Shown piece by piece: positions 1 to 8,322 of a stretch of DNA of 64,000 nucleotides. How positions within the stretch are numbered: position 1 is the stretch's first letter; each line of letters begins with the position of its first letter. The translations under genes and the position numbers were made by a program. Source of the stretch: Bradyrhizobium sp. CB1717. Its GTDB lineage: Bacteria > Pseudomonadota > Alphaproteobacteria > Rhizobiales > Xanthobacteraceae. The notes beneath the pieces were generated by a model, which ran no database searches, was not told the origin of the DNA, and was given only the letters and a program-made list of their open reading frames with translations. Where the stretch lies: the NCBI RefSeq assembly GCF_029714325.1, contig NZ_CP121666.1, forward strand, positions 3,534,001 through 3,598,000, read 5' to 3'.

Positions 1-175
1 GACGCGGTACTGAATGCCGTCGCTGCTCCGTATCATTACGGACGTTGATGGCTAACACGGCGTTGCGGTCCGACTGAGGGCCCGACGCCCAAATTAAACC
101 AAACGTATAACTCTCTAGCTAGAATCATGCCCCTGCGCGGCGAATCGCGCGCGATGCATTGCTTCGGAGAGTTCA
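1..175. other. Upstream region of the protease gene
   Basis: I see no gene in this stretch. It ends in a GGAGA Shine-Dalgarno at 166-170, five bases before the TTG start of the protease. A short palindrome, CTAGCTAG, lies near 115-122. No promoter can be assigned with confidence. Confidence 0.4.
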
Positions 176-2749
176 TTGGCTACCTCGGTTTCCATCAGTG
201 CCACCAACAACGCCGAGATCGACGGCCTGCTGTCGGGCTATAAATGGACCGGCACGATCAGTTACAGCTTTCCGGATTCGCCTAGCGATTACTCCAATCC
301 TTACAGCGGCGGCAGCAGCGAACCGACCTCGTCGGGTTTCGCCTCGGCGCCCACTCAGATGCAGGCGGCGATCAACTACGCGATCGGGCTGATCCTCGGC
401 TACACCAACGCCACGATCCAGTACAACGGGACTGGAAGCGCCGACATCATGATCGCGCAGTCCCCGTCGGCCAATCCGACCTCCTACGCCTACTATCCCG
501 GCAACTATGCGTCCGGCGGCGACATCTGGTTCGGGACCCAATACAACTACTCGCTGGCCAAGCTCGGCAACTACTATTTCACGACGGCGCTGCACGAGCT
601 CGGCCACGCCCTCGGCCTCAAGCACAGCCAGGAGACGGGTGGCCCCGCCAACGTCGCGGTGCCGAGCGCGCATGACGACAGCGAATACACCGTCATGAGC
701 TATCGCAGCTATGTCGGTGCGTCGACGACCAGCGGCTACACCAATGAGTCGTATGGATATCCGCAGACCTATATGGCCAACGATATCCTCGCGCTGCAGA
801 CGATGTACGGTGCGAACTACACGACCCAGAGCGGCAGCACGGTCTACACCTGGAATCCGACGACGGGGCAGGAGTTCATCAACGGCGTCGGGCAGCTGGC
901 GCCGGGAGGCGGCGCCGGCGGCTCGGCCAACCGCATCTACGAAACGGTGTGGGACGGCGGCGGCGTCGATACCTACGACCTGTCGAACTACACGACCAAC
1001 CTGAGCATCAACCTCAATCCCGGCGCGTCCTCGCTGTTCTCTGCGACGCAGCTCGCCAATCTCGGCAACGGCCATTACGCCTCGGGCAACGTCTACAACG
1101 CCTACCTCTACAACAACGACGCGCGCTCCTACATCGACAACGCCATCGGCGGGTCCGGCAACGACACCATCGTCGGCAACGCCATCGCCAACACGCTGAA
1201 CGGCGGCTCCGGCAACGACACGATCACCGGCGGCGGCGGTAACGACACCATCGTCGGCGGAGCCGGCACGGACACGGCGGTGTATTCGGGTAACCAGTCC
1301 AACTATCTCGTCTCGTACAATTCGGCGACGCAGACCTTTACGATCGCCGACCAGCGCGGCAGTTCGTTCGACGGCACCGACGCGGTCACGGGGGTCGAGT
1401 ATTTCCAGTTTGCAGATCAAACGGTCGCGAGCTCGACGCTCACGGGCCCCGTCGCCGTCGAATCCGTCGGCACAACAGCGCTCGTTCTCGACGCCCAAAA
1501 CTACGAGCTCAATCCGACCGCGGGCGGTACCGGTCCCATCCTCAAGAATGGCGGCGCAGCGGTGATCGCGGGAAAGTACGGCGCTTGGTCACCCGTCGCT
1601 GCCGAGCAGGTCTCGGGCGGCGGTTATGACGTCGCCTGGAAGAATTCTTCGACAGGCTATTTTTCGATCTGGAGCACCGACAGCAACGGCAACTTCCTGA
1701 CGACGTTGACGCCGGAAGTGCCCGGAACGGACTCCCGGCTGATTTCGCTGGAGACCTCGTTCCATCAGGACCTCAACGGCGACGGCACCATCGGTGCTGC
1801 AATCATCACCATCGAAGCCCAGGGGACGACCAGCCTGGTCCTGAGCGCAGGCAACTACTATCTCAATCCGACCGCAGGCGGCACCGGTCCCCTCCTGAAG
1901 ATCGGCGGGACGGCGGTGATTGCCGGCAACTACGGCGCCTGGTCGCCGGTGGCTGCCGAGCAGGTCTCTGGCGGCGGTTACGACGTCGCCTGGAAAAATG
2001 CCTCGACCGGCTACTTCTCGATCTGGAGCACCGACAGCAACGGCAACTTCCTGTCGATGCTGACGCCGGAGGTCGCGGGAAGCAACGCCTCTCTGGTATC
2101 GCTGGAGACGTCGTTTCATCAGGATCTCAACGGGGACGGCAGTATCGGTGCGTCGAACGCTCTGGCGAGCACCACGATCGAGAATGCGGGCACGACCAGC
2201 CTGATCCTGAGCGCAAATAACTACTACCTCAATCCGAGCGCGGGCGGCACCGGCCCTGTCCTGAAGAATGGCGGGGCGGCGCTGATCGCTGGCAATTATG
2301 GCGCCTGGTCGCCTGTTGCCGCCGAGCAGGTCTCTGGCGGCGGCTACGACGTCGCATGGAAGAATGCCTCGACCGGCTATTTCTCGGTCTGGAGCACGGA
2401 CAGCAACGGCAACTTCGTTTCAACGCTCACGCCCGAAGTACCTGGAACGGACTCCCGCCTTAAGGCGCTCGAGCCGGTATTCCACCAGGACCTCAATGGG
2501 GACGGTGCCGTGGGCGCAGCGCCGCTCGCGGTCTCCGACGGCAGCTTTGTCTTCAATCAGAGTGCGGGCGGAACGACGCTGTCCGCTTTGTCTGAGCTGC
2601 CGGACGCCATGCCCGCGCCAGCCAATGCGCAGATCCCATCAGAGCAGGCGACTGTCGCCGATGCGGCGGGGAATCAGGACGCGGCGATGATCAACGGTCT
2701 GATTGACCTTCTCCACAACCTCCACGATGCCGGCTTCATGCTCGGCTGA
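176..2749 (+). CDS. Serralysin-like M10 zinc metalloprotease with RTX and triplicated W-rich domains
   Basis: This is a probable secreted zinc endopeptidase of 857 residues. The catalytic signature HELGHALGLKH starts at H140 and fits HExxHxxGxxH, and a Met-turn-like VMSYRSY follows about 30 residues later. Residues of about 323-370 carry glycine/aspartate nonapeptides (GGSGNDTI type) that bind calcium in RTX proteins. From about residue 428 come three roughly 118-residue copies of a tryptophan-containing module (YGAWSPVAAEQVSGGGYDVA, then FHQDLNGDG), resembling the W_rich_C family. The DQNGDG-like ends could bind calcium. There is no Sec signal peptide, as expected for type I export through a C-terminal signal, but no type I transporter lies in the window. 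The TTG start is chosen for its GGAGA at 166-170. The protease call is firm; the export route is inferred. Confidence 0.88.
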   Translation: MATSVSISATNNAEIDGLLSGYKWTGTISYSFPDSPSDYSNPYSGGSSEPTSSGFASAPTQMQAAINYAIGLILGYTNATIQYNGTGSADIMIAQSPSANPTSYAYYPGNYASGGDIWFGTQYNYSLAKLGNYYFTTALHELGHALGLKHSQETGGPANVAVPSAHDDSEYTVMSYRSYVGASTTSGYTNESYGYPQTYMANDILALQTMYGANYTTQSGSTVYTWNPTTGQEFINGVGQLAPGGGAGGSANRIYETVWDGGGVDTYDLSNYTTNLSINLNPGASSLFSATQLANLGNGHYASGNVYNAYLYNNDARSYIDNAIGGSGNDTIVGNAIANTLNGGSGNDTITGGGGNDTIVGGAGTDTAVYSGNQSNYLVSYNSATQTFTIADQRGSSFDGTDAVTGVEYFQFADQTVASSTLTGPVAVESVGTTALVLDAQNYELNPTAGGTGPILKNGGAAVIAGKYGAWSPVAAEQVSGGGYDVAWKNSSTGYFSIWSTDSNGNFLTTLTPEVPGTDSRLISLETSFHQDLNGDGTIGAAIITIEAQGTTSLVLSAGNYYLNPTAGGTGPLLKIGGTAVIAGNYGAWSPVAAEQVSGGGYDVAWKNASTGYFSIWSTDSNGNFLSMLTPEVAGSNASLVSLETSFHQDLNGDGSIGASNALASTTIENAGTTSLILSANNYYLNPSAGGTGPVLKNGGAALIAGNYGAWSPVAAEQVSGGGYDVAWKNASTGYFSVWSTDSNGNFVSTLTPEVPGTDSRLKALEPVFHQDLNGDGAVGAAPLAVSDGSFVFNQSAGGTTLSALSELPDAMPAPANAQIPSEQATVADAAGNQDAAMINGLIDLLHNLHDAGFMLG
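1457..2515 (+). repeat. Three in-frame ~350-bp tandem copies encoding the W-rich module
   Basis: The copies run roughly 1457-1795, 1811-2155 and 2177-2515. Each encodes a block beginning near GTT(A/S)L(V/I)L and ending in FHQDLNGDG(T/S/A)(I/V)G. Long identical protein stretches are shared, such as EQVSGGGYDVAWKN, while linkers and third positions differ. They are real duplicated domains rather than an assembly echo. Confidence 0.85.
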
Positions 2750-3296
2750 CGGATCGGCCAGAGATTGGCAGGAAAATTCAAAATTGACAACGTAAACTGG
2801 CTAATGAAAAAGTCACGCTAAGGTTGAACCTCGCGCGATCCCGTGCGACCACTGGAAGACCCTGCGATTGAGTAGCTCGAACCACGACATCGCAGGAGTG
2901 GTGACAGCGTGCTTCCCGATATCGTTCTCGGGCTGAGGACATTATATGACGTGACACTATCGCCTGAAGCTTCCATTTTCTCCTTCGGTCCTCCGTTCCA
3001 ATGAATCCATCAGCTAACAATTTGCGATGATCGTCGGCCGGGGGCCGCGAGGCAACAAGCGCGCCGGCAAAATAGCCGACGAGGCTCGTCTCGACTGAAT
3101 TTACCTTCACGTCTCTTAACCCACGGTAGCATTTGCGTATTTCAGTATCGGAAGCTGCCTAAGCCAATTGCGACCGCCGGAAGCGGCGGGAGTTCCACCA
3201 GAACGTTGCGTTTGTGTTGTCGGCTGCGAGCTGCGCGGCCGCTTGATCATAGTGCATCCTAACAAGCTGACTATGTCAGCGATTACGGAGGATAAA
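2750..3296. other. Intergenic region without a convincing gene
   Basis: This stretch of about 550 bases is less GC-rich than the flanking genes. Short open frames exist on the minus strand (about 2778-3110 and 3116-3340), but their composition is not protein-like and no start has a good ribosome site. The right end carries ACGGAGG, the Shine-Dalgarno of the next gene. No clear terminator follows the protease. Confidence 0.5.
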
Positions 3297-4145
3297 ATGC
3301 GTCGAATTGCCTTCTTCGCCCTTGCCATTGGATTGTTCATACCCTTGATTGCGGCGCAGCCGGCTCAAGCCCAAGCTACCAGAACCTGGGTTTCTGGCGT
3401 GGGAGACGACGTCAATCCGTGCAGCCGCACGGCGCCCTGCAAGACCTTTGCCGGAGCGATCTCGAAGACGGCGGCAGGTGGTGAAATCAATTGTCTCGAT
3501 TCCGCCGGTTTCGGCACTGTGACCATCACCAAGGCGATTTCCATCTATTGCGAAGGAGTCATCGGTGGCGTGCTGGCATCCGGCACAAATGGAATCAATG
3601 TCAACGCAGCAGCGACTGATCATGTCGTTCTGCGCGGCCTGGATATCGATGGTGCCGGCACAGGGCTCAAAGGGGTAAATGTCTTGCAAGCTGCGTCAGT
3701 GGTTATCGACCACTGCTCCATCAGGAACTTCAATGCTGGCAGTGCACAGGGAGTTTCGTTCGTGCCGGCAAATTTCAACTCGATGCTGCTGATCCGCGAC
3801 AGCGTCATCTCGCACAACGGCGCGGCAGCCACCGGCGGCGGCGTCTTCGTGGACTCCACTGCAGGAAGCGCCAGGGGATCGATCGTCAACACGTCCATTC
3901 ACAAGAACTTCGTCGGTCTCACCGTTCAAAACCAATCCAATATTCAGGTCAATGCGAGCAACATCTCCGAGAACGTCGGCACGGGAATTGCTCAGAGTGG
4001 CGCGGCTGGCTTGCGTGTTGGCCGGTCGATGATCGTCAACAACCTCGGATCGGCCACCACCGGCACCGTCCTGTCGTACCTGGACAACCAGATTAACGGC
4101 AATAATCCGGACACCACGCCGGGAACAGCAGGCGGCTATCACTAG
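3297..4145 (+). CDS. Secreted right-handed beta-helix repeat protein, function unknown
   Basis: The 282-residue protein opens with a clear Sec signal peptide (RR, then a hydrophobic stretch ending AQPAQAQA; cleavage near residue 27). The mature part is rich in short strands with N/D/S turns (VVIDHCSIRNF, LLIRDSVISHNG, GSIVNTSIHKNF, IQVNASNISENVG), the periodic pattern of parallel beta-helix proteins of the pectate-lyase/NosD fold. No pectate-lyase catalytic motif is evident, so a binding or structural role is as likely as an enzyme. The ATG at 3297 is chosen over in-frame starts further upstream because ACGGAGG lies six bases before it and the signal peptide begins exactly there. A strong terminator follows, so the gene is probably monocistronic. 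Confidence 0.75.
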   Translation: MRRIAFFALAIGLFIPLIAAQPAQAQATRTWVSGVGDDVNPCSRTAPCKTFAGAISKTAAGGEINCLDSAGFGTVTITKAISIYCEGVIGGVLASGTNGINVNAAATDHVVLRGLDIDGAGTGLKGVNVLQAASVVIDHCSIRNFNAGSAQGVSFVPANFNSMLLIRDSVISHNGAAATGGGVFVDSTAGSARGSIVNTSIHKNFVGLTVQNQSNIQVNASNISENVGTGIAQSGAAGLRVGRSMIVNNLGSATTGTVLSYLDNQINGNNPDTTPGTAGGYH

Positions 4146-4161
4146 GACTCTTCGTTCGACG

Positions 4162-4191
4162 AGCTCCGGGCGTCCGCGCCCGGAGCTTTTT
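4162..4191 (+). terminator. Rho-independent terminator after the beta-helix gene
   Basis: A perfect 11-bp stem, AGCTCCGGGCG (4162-4172) and CGCCCGGAGCT (4177-4187), encloses the tetraloop TCCG and runs into a T tract (4187-4191). It lies 16 bases after the stop codon. Confidence 0.93.
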
Positions 4192-4192
4192 C

Positions 4193-4519
4193 TTGCCTAC
4201 ACTTCGGGATTGGTTGTTCTGCGATGCCCTCCGCGGGGACGTACGAGGCCTAACTCGGCAAACAACGTTGCGGCTTTGCGGGCCTTCGTTCTGCTTGCTG
4301 AACTCGGCGGGACTGCGGCCCGGGGCCTATCTTGGAAGAGATCACGCGGCGGATGCCGAAGCTCGGCAGGCGCTGGAATCTACGCAATTCGGGAGCAGGA
4401 GTTGGGATAGCCAGGCTATTGAAGTTCTAGCGGCCACTCTGCTAAATGGCGTCGTTCCTGTTCTTTCAGATCAGTCAACGGTGCCTAGGTGCCGAGGCGC
4501 TGCTAACCGGGTTGTGGAT
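4193..4519 (+). other. Degraded-looking region upstream of the membrane-protein gene
   Basis: An open frame extends through this stretch into the next gene, but its composition (many W, C and R residues and no hydrophobic pattern) differs from the membrane protein that follows. Another frame near 4275-4410 reads ALRAFVLLAEL and later AIREQELG, faintly like the N-terminal helix-turn-helix part of a LysR regulator broken by stops. That resemblance is too weak to call a gene. It could be the remnant of a gene lost when the acyltransferase region arrived. Confidence 0.3.
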
Positions 4520-5716
4520 ATGTCGGCATCACTGGGCAATGAGACCGACGACGCGTCACCTTCGCTCAAAACGCTGTTTGTGTATTGGCTCGTGCCAAGC
4601 GTCTTGGTCGTTTTGTGGCACTACGGCGAGTTCCCCGCGCGCGTAGTGCATGCGCTCACTGGTCTGCCTTGGCGGCCGATGAAGGTCGCCCTCTTGGCGC
4701 CGGTCGCGCTCGCCCCATTCCTGGTATTGATTTATTTTCGCAAGTACTTCGCCACTCGGACGAGGATCGGCTTGCTGGTCTGTTGTGGTCTTGCCTTATC
4801 GGTAGCCACGAACGAGGCCAATTATCTCCGGGCCGCAATGCAACACAGCCTGGATAACGAAATCGCGTACGTTACGAAACTGAATTTGGTGGAAGGCGTC
4901 ATTCGACCGCTCATTTCGCGGATCGTTCAAGGTTATGTTTGGGTTCTCGGCGACGATAACTCGGGACGCTCGACCTACGTTACGCATCTTTCTATCAACT
5001 ATATGTTCGATTCTGCGTCGTTCATTGCCGCGTTTGCCCTGGCGACCGTCCTTGTCCGGCCAGCCTCGTTATCGATTCACATTCTCTTTGTCCTCTTCGT
5101 TGCATTTTTCGCAGAAGCCGCCTTCGTTCCCGGCCGTATGGGGTCGGCCTTCTTAGCAGGCGGATTCTTTTGGCAACTGTTTCTAATAGCATCCAAAAGA
5201 TATGGTGTAGCGCTCTTGAGCGGGCTCCTCATTAGCTTCGCGCGAACGGACGTGGTTTTTGCTGCCGCTTTTGCCATCCCGGGAATACTCTGGTTTGAGC
5301 GTCGTTGGTCGGATTCCTGGGCGTGGCTGACGTTCGCTGGACTACTCATCATTTCGTTAGTCATTCCGAAAATCCTTATCGCGCTTTCTCCCGTCCACCC
5401 GGATTTCTCCTCCTTTCTCCTCACCCATGGAGATTATTTCACGAAGCCGCTAGGCAATCTTTCCGCCTCGCGGATAGCCGCTGGTATGGCAGCGCCGTTA
5501 TTCGTCCTGCTGATATTAACATGGACGCCTGGTGTGTCGCGAACGACCGCGCTGATGCTTCCACCAGCGCTCGTTTATCTGGCTATGGTTTTTGTGATAG
5601 CTGATTTCTCTGAGACAAATAAACTGGGGCCAACACTCGGAGCTTTGGCCCTGATATGTAGCGAGCGACTCGCCACCTACTTCCAGCCGAAGACCGAACC
5701 AAACGCGGAATCCTGA
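4520..5716 (+). CDS. Polytopic inner-membrane protein, probably surface-glycan related
   Basis: From the ATG at 4520 the product has 398 residues and about ten hydrophobic segments (for example FVYWLVPSVLVVLW, VALLAPVALAPFLVLIYF, FIAAFALATVLV, AWLTFAGLLIISLVIP). I do not recognise a family signature. The size, topology and the acyltransferase gene 29 bases downstream suggest a polymerase, flippase or lipid-linked-sugar protein, but this is inference from context. The frame stays open back to 4193, but the first 109 codons are not protein-like. No strong Shine-Dalgarno precedes 4520, so the start is uncertain. Base composition is visibly less GC-rich than in the flanking T2SS genes, suggesting acquisition from elsewhere. 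Confidence 0.6.
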   Translation: MSASLGNETDDASPSLKTLFVYWLVPSVLVVLWHYGEFPARVVHALTGLPWRPMKVALLAPVALAPFLVLIYFRKYFATRTRIGLLVCCGLALSVATNEANYLRAAMQHSLDNEIAYVTKLNLVEGVIRPLISRIVQGYVWVLGDDNSGRSTYVTHLSINYMFDSASFIAAFALATVLVRPASLSIHILFVLFVAFFAEAAFVPGRMGSAFLAGGFFWQLFLIASKRYGVALLSGLLISFARTDVVFAAAFAIPGILWFERRWSDSWAWLTFAGLLIISLVIPKILIALSPVHPDFSSFLLTHGDYFTKPLGNLSASRIAAGMAAPLFVLLILTWTPGVSRTTALMLPPALVYLAMVFVIADFSETNKLGPTLGALALICSERLATYFQPKTEPNAES

Positions 5717-5745
5717 GTGAGGCTGACCGGATGGGGAGACCGAGT

Positions 5746-6840
5746 ATGTTTAGCTTAGATCCGGCAAAAAACGACACCTCGGTTACTTTGGACTTGCTGA
5801 GAGCCGTTGCGGCACAAATGGTTTGCGTTGGTCATGCTTTCAACTTTGGTGGATTTGGAACGACATACATCCCCACCGACGGCGTGTTGTTGTTTTTCGT
5901 TCTATCTGGCTTTCTGATTGCCTATACGCTTGACTTCAAATCGGCTTCGACGGGCTACGGCATTGTCGAATTTGGCATAGAACGGTTTGCAAGAATCTAT
6001 ACGGCGTATCTGCCGGCCATCTTGCTCATCGGCCTCGTCACCGTGCTTCTTCGATGGTACGACATCGAAATAAAGGCTGATCCAACCAATCTGAAAACCT
6101 TCATCGGCAATATCTTCATGCAGCAGAACGTGCCTTGCTGCCTGAGTGTATCGACATTTGGGACGGCGGGACAGCTCACTTCGGTAGCTCTCGAATTTCA
6201 CATCTACTTTTTTGTCGGTGCCCTGTACTTCCTGGTCCGAGGGCGAAATGTAGTGCTGTGCTGCGTCGTTGCGGCGATGTTTGCTTTTATGCCCCTCGCA
6301 TATTTCTCGAATTTGCCGGGCACTGATCGGGCGCTGTTCGCGCTTTGGCTATTGGCGTTCGCCTCCTACTTCGTCGTGAAAGCGCTAACCGAACACAAGG
6401 CGAATGTGGGCTTCTGGTGTTTGGCCTTGATAGTCACCCTGGCGACTTGGTTGATCCAGCGTACGCCTGGTGATGACGCGAATTTGCGGCAGTATCCGAT
6501 GTTGATCCTCTCGTTCGTGAGCTTGGTGCAGATCACTCAGGCGATCCGAATCGTGCCGCGACGGTTGGCTTCGTCCATCAAGGTGGTTGCAGATTATTCT
6601 TTCTCGCTTTTTCTGATTCATCTCACGATACAGCGTGTGATATTCAGCTTTTGGACGGATGTAACCGTGTTGCGACTGCTGGTCGCGGTTGTTGTAGCCA
6701 ACGTCTTGGCATTCGTTTTCTCGGTTCTTTTTGAGCGGCATTATCATCGCGTGGCGAACGCGATAAAGACTCTTCTCGGTCGACCAGCGCGCAACTGGCG
6801 CAGCGAGGTGACCGCGAACGCCCCGGCGGGAGTCTCCTAA
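5746..6840 (+). CDS. Acyltransferase 3 family (OafA/YrhL type) membrane O-acyltransferase
   Basis: This 364-residue integral-membrane protein belongs to the acyltransferase 3 family, which moves acetyl or other acyl groups across the inner membrane onto surface sugars. The hallmark N-terminus is present: LDLLRAVAAQMVCVGHA with the conserved R and H, then LFFVLSGFLIAYTL and R(F)ARIYTAYLPA. About ten transmembrane segments follow, with a charged C-terminal tail. The ATG at 5746 is preceded by GGGGAGA at six bases; an in-frame ATG at 5731 is possible. With the membrane protein just upstream it forms a likely two-gene unit of low GC relative to its surroundings. The acceptor could be LPS, capsule or a lipid. 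Confidence 0.85.
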   Translation: MFSLDPAKNDTSVTLDLLRAVAAQMVCVGHAFNFGGFGTTYIPTDGVLLFFVLSGFLIAYTLDFKSASTGYGIVEFGIERFARIYTAYLPAILLIGLVTVLLRWYDIEIKADPTNLKTFIGNIFMQQNVPCCLSVSTFGTAGQLTSVALEFHIYFFVGALYFLVRGRNVVLCCVVAAMFAFMPLAYFSNLPGTDRALFALWLLAFASYFVVKALTEHKANVGFWCLALIVTLATWLIQRTPGDDANLRQYPMLILSFVSLVQITQAIRIVPRRLASSIKVVADYSFSLFLIHLTIQRVIFSFWTDVTVLRLLVAVVVANVLAFVFSVLFERHYHRVANAIKTLLGRPARNWRSEVTANAPAGVS

Positions 6841-6992
6841 GTCCAATCGGTGTAGAACAAAGAGCCGGTTCATCTCGGTCGCATCGAGCTTTAGGCCAAC
6901 CCGTGCCCGGCGAGTTGTTGTGCTCGGCACTCACTCTGGATTTCGCGGTGCTACCGGACTAATCTGGCTGCGGAGCAGGGAGAGCGAGCGGG

Positions 6993-7562
6993 ATGGGGAC
7001 CCTCGACAGCCACGATCAGGGGTTTTGCCGACAGATGCGGCGGGAAGTGGTGCGCGGTTTTGCGCGACGGACAGGATGGGTCGCCGCTATTCTCGTGTCG
7101 CTCGCGACGCTTACCCTTGCCGCGCCGGCCGAGGCCCAGTCGCTTCGCCAGGGCGTCTCCGCGTTCCAGCGCCAGAACTATGCGGCGGCCTCCCGCATCT
7201 TCATTCCGCTGGCCGAGCGCGGCAACGCGGCGGCGCAGACCTATCTCGGCTTCCTGTTCGAGACCGGGCGCGGCGTGCCGCAGAACTATACCGAAGCTGC
7301 GATGTGGTACCGCCGCGCGGCGGAGCAGGGCGACAGCCGTGCCCAATATTCCCTGGGCCTGCTCTACGACCGCGGCTTCGGCGTGCCGCAGGACATCGTC
7401 GAGGCCTCCAAATGGCTCAACCTGTCGACGGCCGCAGCGCCCCCGCCGGCGCGCGAGGCGCGGGCCAGGATCCGCGATGCCGTCACCACCAAGATGACGC
7501 GCGGAGAGATCGCCCAGGCCCGCCTGCGGGCGCTGGAATGGGCGCCGAGCCGCGAGCACTGA
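6993..7562 (+). CDS. Periplasmic Sel1-like repeat protein
   Basis: The 189-residue protein has an N-terminal hydrophobic signal (WVAAILVSLATLTLAAPAEAQ), then three to four Sel1/TPR-like 36-residue repeats. Typical elements are AERGNAAAQTYLGFLFETG, GVPQNYTEAAMWYRRAAEQG and AQYSLGLLYDRG-FGVPQDIVEASKWL. Such proteins act as protein-protein adaptors in the envelope. GGGAGAG at 6978-6984, eight bases before 6993, supports this start, although the ATG at 7035 would give a more standard signal peptide. It sits beside the T2SS cluster and converges with the prepilin peptidase; a functional link is possible but unproven. Confidence 0.8.
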   Translation: MGTLDSHDQGFCRQMRREVVRGFARRTGWVAAILVSLATLTLAAPAEAQSLRQGVSAFQRQNYAAASRIFIPLAERGNAAAQTYLGFLFETGRGVPQNYTEAAMWYRRAAEQGDSRAQYSLGLLYDRGFGVPQDIVEASKWLNLSTAAAPPPAREARARIRDAVTTKMTRGEIAQARLRALEWAPSREH

Positions 7563-7595
7563 CGGCCTTGCCGCGCCGGGCTTGCCCCGGCCGTC
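7561..7595. terminator. Possible bidirectional hairpin between Sel1 and prepilin peptidase genes
   Basis: GACGGCC (7561-7567) pairs with GGCCGTC (7589-7595), and inside it CCGGG (7576-7580) can pair with CCCGG (7586-7590) as an alternative. There is no T tract, so terminator function is only suggested by its place between convergent genes. Confidence 0.3.
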
Positions 7596-7620
7596 CGCGC
7601 CCCCGAACCAGCCCCCAAAC

Positions 7621-7653
7621 AAAAAACTGCGAAAACAACCCCATGCACAGTAG
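7621..7653 (+). repeat. 33-bp dispersed repeat, copy 1
   Basis: This 33-base block starts with AAAAAA and contains the core GCGAAAACAACCCCATGCAC. It occurs again, inverted and with one mismatch, at 33059-33091. Immediately after it lies a small palindrome, GACGG-CGA-CCGTC (7653-7665). It follows the Sel1 gene and precedes the convergent prepilin peptidase gene. Confidence 0.8.
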
Positions 7654-7721
7654 ACGGCGACCGTCGGCGCGGCGCCTCCCGCGCGCGGTGGAATGACGAT
7701 TCCTCCTGCTATCACCGCGCC

Positions 7722-8318
7722 TTAGCCGGGCCAGCCGCCAAGCCAATTGGCGTACCAGGTCTCGCCCAGCCAACCGAGCCAGACCGCCGGGGCCAGGAAC
7801 AATCCGAACGGCAGAAAGGCGGTCGCACGCAGCGGTCTCTTTCGCAGTGCAGCATTGGCGGCGTAGACCGCGATCGCGAGCAGGGCCGCAAGCTCGATGA
7901 CCGCGGCCACGGTCACGAGATCGAGCCAGGCGCCGCACACCGCGGCGAGCTTGACGTCGCCGAGCCCGAGCCCGTCACGGCCGCGCCAGCGCCGGTAGAG
8001 CGCCATCAGCAGCAGCAGCGGCAGCGCCACGGCTGCGGCGCGGGCGAGCGGCCAGAGCAGCGCCTCCACGCCGATATCGGGCACGAGCGCCCCGGCGCGG
8101 AGCAAGGCGAGGCCGAAAGCTGTGCCCGTCAGCTCGTTCGGAATGAGGTAGTGCCGGGCATCGTATGCGGCGATCGCCAGCATCAGGGCAGCCAGGAAGG
8201 CGCCGTACAGGCCTTCGGCCCCTGGCGCGGTGACGAGGCTCGCGAACACCCCCAGCAGCAGGGCGATGCCGAGCGCGAGCGGGGCGCCCGTGCCGTCGTT
8301 CGCCGCCTGATCCGTCAC
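7722..8318 (-). CDS. Prepilin peptidase (A24 family), T2SS GspO-like, short form
   Basis: This is the inner-membrane aspartyl protease that would cleave the pseudopilin leaders encoded across the intergenic region. Its 198 residues carry both A24 catalytic aspartates in context: D53 in AYDARHYLIPN and D121 in GLGLGDVKL, the GxGD motif. About six hydrophobic segments surround them. It lacks the N-terminal cytosolic methyltransferase domain with its paired cysteines found in full-length GspO/PilD, so it resembles CpaA/TadV-sized enzymes and probably cleaves without N-methylating. It lies four bases after gspD on the same strand and is likely co-transcribed with it. Confidence 0.88.
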   Translation of the reverse strand: MTDQAANDGTGAPLALGIALLLGVFASLVTAPGAEGLYGAFLAALMLAIAAYDARHYLIPNELTGTAFGLALLRAGALVPDIGVEALLWPLARAAAVALPLLLLMALYRRWRGRDGLGLGDVKLAAVCGAWLDLVTVAAVIELAALLAIAVYAANAALRKRPLRATAFLPFGLFLAPAVWLGWLGETWYANWLGGWPG

Positions 8319-8322
8319 GCCG

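Noticed and set aside
173..1498. 441-codon open frame on the minus strand opposite the protease gene
   Set aside because: The reading is a valine/arginine/glycine-rich shadow of a GC-rich gene; the plus strand has a clear metalloprotease with catalytic motif.
1457..2515. Possible assembly artefact from three near-identical repeats
   Set aside because: Copies differ in linker length and in many codons, so they are true diverged repeats.
2778..3340. Two minus-strand frames in the gap before the beta-helix gene
   Set aside because: Non-protein-like composition, no ribosome site, and one overlaps the start of a signal-peptide gene on the other strand.
4275..4410. LysR-like helix-turn-helix fragment
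   Set aside because: Only two short stretches (ALRAFVLLAEL and AIREQELG) resemble LysR, with poor sequence between; noted under the region entry but not called as a pseudogene.
7642..7695. Small open frame starting at the ATG inside the 33-bp repeat
   Set aside because: At the second copy the same frame ends after five codons, so the conservation is not of a protein.
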